DNA from: Pengzhenrongella frigida | GTDB taxonomy: Bacteria > Actinomycetota > Actinomycetes > Actinomycetales > Cellulomonadaceae | Reading direction: 5' to 3' | DNA: 36,038 nucleotides | NCBI RefSeq assembly: GCF_004168625.1 | Contig: NZ_SDWW01000046.1 | Coordinates: 1-36,038, forward strand | In this document: positions 14,507 through 22,500 of the stretch, one piece after another | Numbering within the stretch: the first letter of the stretch is position 1 | Layout of the letters: each line of letters begins with the position of its first letter | Notes under the pieces: model-generated | What the model was told of the DNA's origin: nothing | The model's input: the letters and a program-made list of their open reading frames with translations, nothing else | Database searches by the model: none | Position numbers and translations under genes: made by a program

Positions 14507-15205
14507 ATGGGCGACGGTCGACCAGTGACCAACGACATCGCCGCAGCATCGCCCACGTCCGACGTTCCCCTCTTCGCCGACGGGTATGTCGGAGACCCCG
14601 AGGTGCAGGCCGAGTGGGACAGGCGGTATGCCGACCAGGAGACGTTGTGGAGCGGTCAGCCCAACGGTGCGCTCGTGGCCGAGGTCGCCGGGCTCACGCC
14701 CGGGCGGGTGCTCGACGTCGGCTGCGGCGAAGGTGCGGACGCCGTCTGGCTCGCGCGCGCCGGCTGGGACGTGACCGCACTCGAGGTCTCGGGCGTGGCG
14801 CTGCAGCGGGCCGTCGGGCACGCGAAGAACGCCGGTGTCGCCATTCGCTGGGTGCACGCCGGGCTGGCGGAGGCGGCGCTCCCGCCGGCCTCGTTCGACC
14901 TTGTCTCCGCGCAGTACCCGGCCCTGCTCCGCACCTCCGACGCCGCCGCCGAGCACGCGCTGCTCGCGGCCGTCGCACCCGGCGGGGTGCTGCTGCTCGT
15001 GCACCACGCCGGGATGGACACCCATCAGGTGCACGACGGCGGCTTCGACCCCGCCGACTATGTCTGGCCCTCGATGGTCGCCGAGCTGCTCGACGGCGAC
15101 TGGGACCTGGAGATCGACGGTCAGCGTCCGCGCATCGCGCCCGGCAGCGGGGCCGGTGCGCACCACGTCGACGACCTCGTCCTGCGGGCACGTCGGCTGC
15201 GTTGA
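14507..15205 (+). CDS. SAM-dependent class I methyltransferase
   Basis: About 232 residues with the Rossmann methyltransferase motifs: RVLDVGCGEGADAVWLARAG (motif I), VTALEVSGVAL (motif II acid, although the usual D/E-x-S is EVS), ASFDLVSAQYP (motif IV) and APGGVLLLVHHAG (motif V/VI). The preceding EAEWDRRYADQETLWSGQPN-like block (WDRRYA...WSGQPN) is typical of small-molecule methyltransferases of the tellurite/thiopurine-like class. Substrate unknown. The frame is open upstream to a TTG at 14468; ATG 14507 and GTG 14525 are the realistic starts, and 14507 is used here without a strong ribosome site. Confidence 0.8.
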   Translation: MGDGRPVTNDIAAASPTSDVPLFADGYVGDPEVQAEWDRRYADQETLWSGQPNGALVAEVAGLTPGRVLDVGCGEGADAVWLARAGWDVTALEVSGVALQRAVGHAKNAGVAIRWVHAGLAEAALPPASFDLVSAQYPALLRTSDAAAEHALLAAVAPGGVLLLVHHAGMDTHQVHDGGFDPADYVWPSMVAELLDGDWDLEIDGQRPRIAPGSGAGAHHVDDLVLRARRLR

Positions 15206-15252
15206 GGGTGTGGCCCGGCGCATGCTGCCTTCAGTGACACCGACGGCGGCGA

Positions 15253-15273
15253 GTCGTTGTGCACGACAATGAC
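15253..15273. promoter_or_regulatory. Inverted repeat before the winged-helix gene (candidate operator)
   Basis: GTCGTTGT and ACAATGAC are 8-base arms around a 5-base centre with 7 of 8 positions complementary. The site ends 3 bases before the ATG at 15277 and contains a GACAAT -10-like box, so a protein bound here would block transcription or initiation of the following putative regulator. Confidence 0.4.
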
Positions 15274-15276
15274 ACG

Positions 15277-15915
15277 ATGCCCGCTCACGCCTCACCGCCC
15301 GACCTCCTGACCCTGCACGCCCTTCGGCTCCTGGGGTTCGCGGACGGCGCGAAGGCCGCGGTCCGGTTCGGGCTCGACGGGGATACCGTCGGCGAACTGC
15401 TGATGGACTTTGAGGCCTACGGGTGGGTCACTCGCGTCGAGTTCGCCGGTAGCGGCGGTTGGACGTTGACAGCGAGCGGGTTGGCGGAGAACGAGCGCCA
15501 GCTTGCGGCCGAACTGGCCGCGTGTGGTGCGTCTGGCCAGGTGGTACGGGTCCATGCCGCCTTTCTGCCGCTGAACCTGCGCTTCCAGGAGACCATGACC
15601 CGCTGGCAGCTGCGCCCGGTCCGCGGTGATCCGATGGCGCTGAACGACCACACGGACTTTCGCTGGGACGACCGCGTTCTTGACTCGCTCGGCTCGGCCG
15701 CGCGCAGGCTCGCTCCGCTGGTTGCGGATCTCAGCGCCGTGCTGTCTCGGTTCGACGGCTACGCCGAGCGCTTCAACGCAGCGCTCTCCCGGGTGGAGCG
15801 CGGGGAGCGCCAGTGGGTCGACGCGGTCGGCGTCGACTCGTGCCATGTGGTGTGGTTCCAGCTGCACGAGGATCTTCTCGCCAGTCTCGGCATCGACCGC
15901 GGCCAGGAAGAATGA
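15277..15915 (+). CDS. Putative winged-helix DNA-binding regulator
   Basis: A 212-residue protein. The first 75 residues have winged-helix character: LLTLHALRLLGFADGAKAAV, GDTVGELLMDFEAYGWVTRVE and a wing-like GSGGWTLTASGLAENERQLA, the last like MarR/PadR-type proteins. The C-terminal part (VRVHAAFLPLNLRF, MTRWQLRP, LAPLVADLSAVLSRFDGYAERF, SCHVVWFQLHEDLL) is helical and conserved among actinobacterial proteins of unknown effector, as far as I recall. ATG 15277 is preferred over GTG 15259 because the latter lies within an inverted repeat. Autoregulation is possible. It is cytoplasmic, with no enzyme motif. Confidence 0.6.
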   Translation: MPAHASPPDLLTLHALRLLGFADGAKAAVRFGLDGDTVGELLMDFEAYGWVTRVEFAGSGGWTLTASGLAENERQLAAELAACGASGQVVRVHAAFLPLNLRFQETMTRWQLRPVRGDPMALNDHTDFRWDDRVLDSLGSAARRLAPLVADLSAVLSRFDGYAERFNAALSRVERGERQWVDAVGVDSCHVVWFQLHEDLLASLGIDRGQEE

Positions 15916-15946
15916 CACCGCCTGCTCGGCTGGCGCCCACGCTCGA

Positions 15947-16243
15947 TCACGCCGTCTGAACTCGGTCGAAGTGCTCCACGACAGGGAATGGCTCGTAGAA
16001 CCGGTGGAGAAGTCCGCGCCATCGCTCGTACTGAGGTGAGCCTCGAAACCCCACCGTGTGGTCTTCCTCGGTTGCCCATTCGACGAGCAGCAGGTAGGTC
16101 CCGGGGCGCTCTCGACAGCGCGAGAGAGTGAGCCCCAAGAAGCCCGGCATGTGCGCGATGATCTCTTTGGCCTCGGTGAAGGCCGACTCGAAGTCGGCCT
16201 CCTGCCCGGGTTTCACCGGCAGCAACGCATGTTCGAGAATCAC
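15947..16243 (-). CDS. Antibiotic biosynthesis monooxygenase (ABM) family protein
   Basis: A small ferredoxin-like fold protein of about 98 residues from GTG 16243: VILEHALLPVKPGQEADFES, AKEIIAHMPGFLGLTLSRC, GTYLLLVEWATEEDHTVGF and FYEPFPVVEHF, the complete ABM-domain pattern. Upstream in-frame ATGs at 16282 and 16297 would add a hydrophobic MVVLLAFVRDAVP extension that the family lacks, so the GTG is preferred. Members include quinol monooxygenases and heme-degrading proteins; which activity applies here is unknown. It diverges from the DUF1206 gene. Confidence 0.8.
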   Translation of the reverse strand: MILEHALLPVKPGQEADFESAFTEAKEIIAHMPGFLGLTLSRCRERPGTYLLLVEWATEEDHTVGFRGSPQYERWRGLLHRFYEPFPVVEHFDRVQTA

Positions 16244-16308
16244 GGGGACAGCATCTCGTACAAACGCCAGGAGGACGACCATGAGCCACCCGACCATCGG
16301 GTCTCCTG

Positions 16309-17088
16309 ATGAGCGATAGCGTCCCCGCAGCTGCCGCGGCGGCCGGCAACAGCCCGGTCGTCGAGACAGGGGCGCGGTTGGGGTATGCCGCGAGCGGGGT
16401 CCTGCACCTCATCGTCGCCTGGATTGCGCTTCAGCTCGCCTGGTTCGGCACCGGCGCCGAAGCCGACCAGACCGGCGCGCTGAGCGCCTTGGCGAGCACG
16501 GGCCTGGGGGCGCTCCCGCTGTGGATCGCCGTGGTCGGCTTCGCCCTCCTCGGCGGGTGGCAGGTCACCGAGGCGGTGCTGCGGCACGACACCGGCGACC
16601 GGCTGAGGTTCGCCGCCAAGGGGGTCGTCTCCCTGGCCCTGGCCTGGACGACTGCAGCGTTCGCGCGGGGAACCGGGTCGAGCGGTTCGCAGCAGACGGT
16701 CGACCTCACCGCATCGGTCATGGCCGCGCCGTTCGGCAGGGTCCTGGTCGGCGCAGGGGGGCTCGCCGTGATCGGCGTCGGGGTCTACCACGTCGCGAAG
16801 GGCTGGAGGGCGACGTTCCTGGCGGACCTGCGCGAGGATCCGGGTCGCTGGGCGGTGGTCGCAGGACGGTTCGGGTACGTCACCAAGGGGATCGCGCTCG
16901 TCCTCGTCGGGGTCCTCTTCGTCACCGCCGCCGTCACGCGCCGCCCGGAGCAGGCGCAAGGCCTGGACGGGGCGCTGCGGACCTTGCTGGACGCGCCGTT
17001 CGGGGCCGCGCTGCTCACCGTCGTCGCGCTCGGTCTCGCTGCCTACGGGGTGTACTCGTTCGCCCGGGCCCGCTACGCGCGGGTCTGA
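16309..17088 (+). CDS. DUF1206 multi-pass membrane protein
   Basis: This 259-residue integral membrane protein shows three repeats of a two-helix unit, each opening with a Gly-Tyr/Phe motif: RLGYAASGVLHLIVAWIALQ, RLRFAAKGVVSLALAWTTAA and RFGYVTKGIALVLVGVLFVT. Each is followed by a second helix (GALPLWIAVVGFALLGGWQV, GRVLVGAGGLAVIGVGVYHV, GAALLTVVALGLAAYGVYSF). This triple repeat is the DUF1206 signature. No catalytic residues are known for the family. The start ATG follows TCTCCTG without a good Shine-Dalgarno sequence. Confidence 0.9.
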   Translation: MSDSVPAAAAAAGNSPVVETGARLGYAASGVLHLIVAWIALQLAWFGTGAEADQTGALSALASTGLGALPLWIAVVGFALLGGWQVTEAVLRHDTGDRLRFAAKGVVSLALAWTTAAFARGTGSSGSQQTVDLTASVMAAPFGRVLVGAGGLAVIGVGVYHVAKGWRATFLADLREDPGRWAVVAGRFGYVTKGIALVLVGVLFVTAAVTRRPEQAQGLDGALRTLLDAPFGAALLTVVALGLAAYGVYSFARARYARV

Positions 17089-17203
17089 CGATCTCGTCAC
17101 GACCCACGGATCGCAGCGTGAGCCGACCGTGGCCGTCGTTCCCCCATCTGGGTGACGCCGCGGCGCTCTTGTCATAGAGTCTTCCGATTTGTCGATGGGC
17201 GAT

Positions 17204-17235
17204 CCAGAGGGGTTCGGCACGTACCCCCACTCTGG
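17204..17235 (+). promoter_or_regulatory. Leader hairpin overlapping the GH26 ribosome-binding site
   Basis: CCAGAG (17204-17209) pairs with CTCTGG (17230-17235), and the adjacent inner GGG and CCC runs can extend the stem past a small bulge. The 3' arm ends inside GGAGGG (17234-17239), the ribosome site of the ATG at 17247. Folding would partly hide that site. A TAGAGT -10-like box lies near 17175-17180. Confidence 0.45.
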
Positions 17236-17246
17236 AGGGCTCGGCC

Positions 17247-19349
17247 ATGTCCGCAGGCGAACGATCCGCGGGCACGACGCTCGGCAACCACCGGCGCCGA
17301 CTCGTGCCGTCCCTGCTCGGGGCGGTCGCTCTCACCCTGGTCCTCGGCACCGCCCGGGCGACCGTGCCCACCGTCGCGGCCGCCGACGACGACTGCCCCA
17401 TCGGCTCGGTCGGCTGCTTCCCGCGGATGGCGCTCGGGCTCTCGACCCCGGGTCTACCGGGCACCACCGCCGCGCTGTACGCCCTCGAGTCCGCGGTGGA
17501 CCACAAGGCCGACATCGCGCTGACGTTCACGTCGTTCCGGTACGCCTTCGACGCGACGAACCTTCGCGCCGTCGCCCTGACGGGCGCCATGCCGATGGTG
17601 ACGTGGGAACCGTTCGACGCGACCGTGCCCGAGGAGAACCGCTACCCGTTGCGGGACCTCGCGGCAGGCGCCAACGACACCTACCTGCGCGCGCAGGCCG
17701 CCCGGATCAAAGCCGTCGGCAAGCCCGTCGCGCTGCGGTTCGCTCACGAGATGAACGCCTCGTTCTACCCGTGGGGTGCCGGCGTCAACGGCAACACCCC
17801 GGCCGACTACGTCGCCGCGTACCGTCACGTGCATGACGTGTTCGCCCAGGAAGACGTGCACAACGTCACCTGGGTGTGGTCCCCGGCGGCGCTCGACACA
17901 CCGAACGCCCCGGATCTGAGTCCGTTCTACCCCGGCGACGACTACGTCGACTGGGCGGGACTCAGCGTCTACTACGACCAGCCCACCGACACCTGGGCGA
18001 ACACCGTCGAGCCGACCCTGCGCCAGCTCGACACGGCCGCTCCGGACGCCCCGATCTACTTCGCCGAGGCCGGAGTCCTCCCCGGCGACAACCGGCCAAC
18101 GATGATCCACGAGCTGCTCGGTGGCCTGCTCCGCACGCCACGGGCGATCGGCTTCACCTGGTTCAACTTCCTGTCCCGAGAAGACTGGCGGATCGACGCC
18201 GACCTCCCCGCGCTGGCCGCGATGCGCGAGGAGATCGGCGTTGACTGGTACGACTCCGCCGCCGTGACGGCTGGCCTTGCGCCGCTGCTGCAGGTCGCGC
18301 CCGGGCTCGGCGGCTCCCCGCAGGTCGGGGCGAGCCTGACCGCAACCGACGGGAGCTGGCGCGGCGCGACGGCGACGACGGGCCGCTGGCTGCTGTGCGC
18401 GGACGCCAGCACCGCCACCTGCCGACCAGCGGAGGCGAGCGGCCCGACCTTCACGCTCACCCCGGCCACCGTTGGCCAGCTCGTGCGCTACGAGGTGGTG
18501 GCGACCGGCGTCGGCGGCTCCACGACCGCGAGCTCGGCCCCCAGCGAATCGGTCCTGCCGGTGCCCACCCCACCCGCCCGCCCGGTGGTCGAAGCCCGCT
18601 CCGGTGGCGCCCGCGTCGTCTTCCCCGCCGTACCCCCCGGCACGACCCACTGGCGGCTGCGCCTCGACGGCGCCGCACTGCACCTCGTCGCCGGCACCAC
18701 CGCCGACTACTGGCTCACCGGGCTCGCCAACGGGACCGTCCACACCCTCAGCCTCGCCGCGGTCGCGGTATCGAGCACCGCAACGGTCGAATCGCCGACC
18801 ACCTCGGGCACGTTCACGCCCATGAAGCAGCAGTTCAACCCCTACGTCTCGGTGACGGGGCCGACGGCGAGCTTCACAATGCCGACCGCGCCGGCTGGCG
18901 CGGAGGGCTGGGTGCTGACGGTGAACGGCGTCGCGCAGACCGTCGCGCTCACGACAAGGTCGATCTCGGTGCCCGGCCTACCCCTCGGGCGACCCCTGAG
19001 CTGGTCGCTCGCGGCGGGCGCGGGCACGTGGGAGGGCGTCGCCTATGGCGCGCTGACCCCGCCGAGCACCGGTGCCTTCACCGCCCTGGCGACCCCGGCC
19101 GCCCCGGTGGTCACTCCGGGGAGCGGAAGCATCACCCTGACGATGCCGACCGCACCGGCCGGGGCCACCGGCTGGCGGGTGTCCGTGGGGGCGACGACCT
19201 ATCCCGACCTGACTCTCGCCTCCACAACCTTTACGGCCAGCGGCCTCTACCCCGGGTTCCCGTCGACCTGGACCTTGCGCGCGACGACGTCCACGTCCAG
19301 GTCACTGCCCCTGACCGGCACCGCTGCCGCGCTCAGCGCAGCGCAATAG
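17247..19349 (+). CDS. Secreted GH26 beta-mannanase-like protein with Ig/FN3-like modules
   Basis: A 700-residue protein. An Arg-rich N-terminus and hydrophobic core (LLGAVALTLVLGTA) form a Sec signal, with likely cleavage near the VAA-ADDD junction at about residue 47. The GH26 TIM barrel spans about 55-340: acid/base Glu168 in RFAHEMNASFYPWG, nucleophile Glu274 in IYFAEAG, 106 residues apart as expected, and WVWSP before it. After it come an Ig-like module (PQVGASLTATDGSWRG, about 355-440) and FN3-like repeats with the motif FTMPTAPAGAEGW and TMPTAPAGATGW. GH26 enzymes cleave beta-1,4-mannan, or beta-1,3-xylan in some branches. Immediately upstream of a polysaccharide synthase gene, it may trim the nascent polymer, as BcsZ does in cellulose operons. 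Confidence 0.85.
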   Translation: MSAGERSAGTTLGNHRRRLVPSLLGAVALTLVLGTARATVPTVAAADDDCPIGSVGCFPRMALGLSTPGLPGTTAALYALESAVDHKADIALTFTSFRYAFDATNLRAVALTGAMPMVTWEPFDATVPEENRYPLRDLAAGANDTYLRAQAARIKAVGKPVALRFAHEMNASFYPWGAGVNGNTPADYVAAYRHVHDVFAQEDVHNVTWVWSPAALDTPNAPDLSPFYPGDDYVDWAGLSVYYDQPTDTWANTVEPTLRQLDTAAPDAPIYFAEAGVLPGDNRPTMIHELLGGLLRTPRAIGFTWFNFLSREDWRIDADLPALAAMREEIGVDWYDSAAVTAGLAPLLQVAPGLGGSPQVGASLTATDGSWRGATATTGRWLLCADASTATCRPAEASGPTFTLTPATVGQLVRYEVVATGVGGSTTASSAPSESVLPVPTPPARPVVEARSGGARVVFPAVPPGTTHWRLRLDGAALHLVAGTTADYWLTGLANGTVHTLSLAAVAVSSTATVESPTTSGTFTPMKQQFNPYVSVTGPTASFTMPTAPAGAEGWVLTVNGVAQTVALTTRSISVPGLPLGRPLSWSLAAGAGTWEGVAYGALTPPSTGAFTALATPAAPVVTPGSGSITLTMPTAPAGATGWRVSVGATTYPDLTLASTTFTASGLYPGFPSTWTLRATTSTSRSLPLTGTAAALSAAQ

Positions 19350-19536
19350 GACTCAACTCGACCAACGCCGCGCAATTATCGCGGAAAACCCGCAAAATGT
19401 CGTGATTGCATGCCCTTGATCCTACCTGTACCTTTTCTGCAACCGGGGATCAACTTTCGCCAGCACGAGCGATCGCAACGGAGCCGGGCGGACACAGCCG
19501 TCCTTGCAGCCGCTGTGCTCACCTTGCGGAAGGCTC
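19350..19536 (+). other. AT-richer intergenic leader before the synthase gene
   Basis: No gene is seen. The stretch is richer in A/T than its surroundings. It holds CCGCG (19368-19372) pairing with CGCGG (19380-19384) around a 7-base loop, and an alternative pairing of GCGG (19381-19384) with CCGC (19390-19393); the two cannot form together. TTGCAT at 19405-19410 and TTGATC at 19416-19421 are possible -35 elements. A promoter for the synthase gene probably lies here; no riboswitch consensus could be fitted. Confidence 0.35.
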
Positions 19537-19539
19537 ATG

Positions 19540-22500
19540 ATGACCCCGTCTCAGCGCTCGAAGCCGTATGCGTTCGCACCCGAGCAATCTCGAATCGCCG
19601 CTCTCCCCGCGGTCGGCCAGGGAACACAGCTACCCAGCCCGCCGACGGATACCGAGAAATACTGGTACATGGGCCGCCAGCACAGGTGGCTGCTGATTGC
19701 CCAATCGCTGTCCTTCGCCCTGATCGGCGTGAGCGTCCTGCGATTCAGCCTGTCCGACGCCCGCCTGCTGCTCTTCCTGGCCCCGTTCTCGCTGTTCGCG
19801 GTCGCGCTGCTCGTCAGCCTCGCGTCCAGCACCCGCGGCAAGCGCGTGGATCGCCTCGACCACGAACGGCGCGTCCTTGAGTACAGGCCCGACCGCTACC
19901 CGACCATCGACGTGTTCCTCCCGACCGCCGGGGAACCGCTCGACGTTCTGGCGAACACCTACACGTACGTGCGGGCGATGCAGTGGCCGGCCGCGATCAC
20001 CGTCTGGGTGCTCGACGACTCAGCTCGTGAATCGGTCCGCCTCCTCGCCGACGAGCACGGTTTCACCTATCGATCCCGCCCGGACCGAGGTCGCCTGAAG
20101 AAGGCCGGGAACCTGCGGTACGGGTACGAGCAGTCCGCCGGCGAGCTCATCGTCATCTTCGACGCCGACTTCGTGCCCCGGCACGACTTCTTGTCCGAGC
20201 TCGTCCCCTACTTCGTCGCCGCGGACGTCGGCATCGTCCAGTCACCGCAGTTCTTCGACGCGAACTCCTCGATGCCGTGGCTGCAGCGGTGCGCCGGCGC
20301 GACGCAGGAGCTGTTCTACCGGTGGATCCAGCCGGCCCGGGACCGCTCGAAGGCAGCGATCTGCGTCGGGACCTGCGCGATCTACCGCCGTCGCGCGCTC
20401 GAGGCCGCGGGCGGTTTCGCCCAGATCGGCCACAGCGAGGACGTGCACACCGGCGTCAATCTCCTGAAGGTCGGCTTTCAGCTGCGCTACGTACCGATCC
20501 TGGTGTCCAAGGGCATCTGCCCCGACTCGGTGCTCGCATTCCTGAACCAGCAGTACCGGTGGTGCACCGGCTCGATGAGCCTGCTCGCAGACACCAGCTT
20601 CCACAACGCGCCGCACATCACCGCCCGGCAGCGGTTGGCGTTCTGGGCGGGCTTTCTGTACTACATCACCACCGCGGTGAACGTGTTCACGAGCCCGCTC
20701 CCCGCGCTCGCGATGCTGTGGCTCTTGCCCCAGTACGTCGTGCCGAGCAACTCGCTGTACCTTCTCGGGGCCCTCGCGCTGTGGTTGTTCATCCTGCCGG
20801 TGATGTTCCGTGCGCGCTGGCGGCTCGACGTCCTGAGGGTGCAGACCCTCTACGCGGTCGCCCACGCCGTTGCCATCTTCCACATCCTCACCGGTCGGAC
20901 CCGCGAGTGGGTCGCCACCGGGAGCGCGACCACCGCCGTCAAGCGCGGCGCCACGACCCCCACCGGCGTCACCATCCTGCGCGTGGCGAAGGTATGGATC
21001 GGTCTCACCCAGGTGGCGATCTGGATCGGGCTGGCCGTCGGCATCGCGACGTACGGGCTGGAGCGGTTCTGGGCGATGGCCGGGCTCGCGGTCCTGGCCG
21101 CCTATGTGCAGTGGCCGCTGGTGTTTCTTCGCACCGAGGCCGCCACCGCGCCGGCCGTGAGACGGGCACCGCTCGGCGTTCGGGAGTCTCTCGGCTCCGT
21201 CCTCGTCGGCTCCCTCCTCATCGGCCGGGCCCGCGCGCTGGCCGCCCGCGGCCGGGACCTCGTCGCGCAGCGGTTGCAGGCCGAGCCCGCCTCCGTGCTC
21301 CGCAAGTTCCGCCCGGACATCCAGGGCCTGCGCGCCATCGCCGTCCTCCTCGTCGTGCTCTATCACGCCCACGTCCCCGGAATCACCGGTGGCTACGTCG
21401 GCGTCGACGTCTTCTTCGTCATCTCCGGATTCCTCATCACCGGCGGACTGCTGCGTCAGATCCAGCGCAAGGGCAGGATCAGCTTCGGGCGCTTCTATGC
21501 CGGTCGCTTCCAGCGGCTGGCCGTTCCGGCGGCGATCGTCCTCGTGGCCACCCTGCTCGCCACCCGCGTGTGGGACTCGCTGTTCCAGGTCCGCAGCGTG
21601 ACGACCGAGGCCCTGTTCGCCGCGTTCTACGCGATCAACTACCGGTTCGCCGCCGAGGGCGTCAACTACCAGCAGGCGTCCGGCCCGGCGAGCCCGCTGC
21701 AGCACTACTGGTCGCTCGCCGTGGAGGAGCAGTTCTACCTCCTCTGGCCGCTGCTGCTCATGCTGTGCGTGTGGGTGGCCCGCCGGCACTACAAGGTCGC
21801 CATCGTCGTGGCCATCGTCGTGGTCAGCGCACTGTCGCTGTGGGCGTCCTTGCAGCTCACGAGCTCGAACCAGCCGATGGCGTACTTCTCCTCGCACACT
21901 CGCGCGTGGGAGCTCGGGGCGGGCGCCCTGCTGGCTGCCTCGACGACCTGGCTCGCCCGGATGCCCGGCTGGCTCGCGGCCCCCCTGTCCTGGGCCGGGG
22001 TGGTGGGCATCGTCATCGCGGGCCTGACCTACACCGACCTGACCGTGTTCCCGGGCACCGCGGCGCTGCTCCCCGTCCTGGCCACCGCGGCCGTGATCGC
22101 GGCCGGCTGCCGACCGTCCCGGGGCAGCGCCGAGCTCGTGCTCAACGTCCGGGCGATGCAGGGCCTCGGCAAGGTCTCCTACGCCTGGTACCTGTGGCAC
22201 TGGCCGATGCTGATCATCTTCCCGATGATGCTCGGCTACCGGCTGAGCTGGCTGGTCCAGCTCGAGGTCGTGGTGCTCAGCCTGTGGGTCGCGGTGCTGA
22301 TGTACTTCATGATCGAGAGCCCCGTGCTGCGCTCCAAGCTCCGCAAGATGATCTGGCTCCCGATCGGGCTGGGCGCCGCGACCCTCACCGCGACGGCCTC
22401 GATCGCGGTCGCTGCGACCGTGCCGGCCCTGGTGGGCACCGGCACCGCGGTGAGCATCGAGGCGAGCGACACGGGCAGCATCATGCAGGGCGTCGCCCGT

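Noticed and set aside
14429-15237. A 270-codon Arg-rich plus-strand frame overlapping the methyltransferase gene
   Set aside because: The other frame holds complete methyltransferase motifs; this one is low complexity.
17247-19349. Assigning the GH26 protein to plant mannan degradation only
   Set aside because: It is possible, but no mannosidase, mannan importer or esterase gene is nearby, and the adjacent gene is a polysaccharide synthase.
19430-19536. A possible cyclic-di-GMP riboswitch suggested by CACGAGCGATCGCAACGG and AGCCGGGC
   Set aside because: The region is too short and lacks the paired stems and the tetraloop/receptor of the GEMM consensus. The resemblance is a few bases only.
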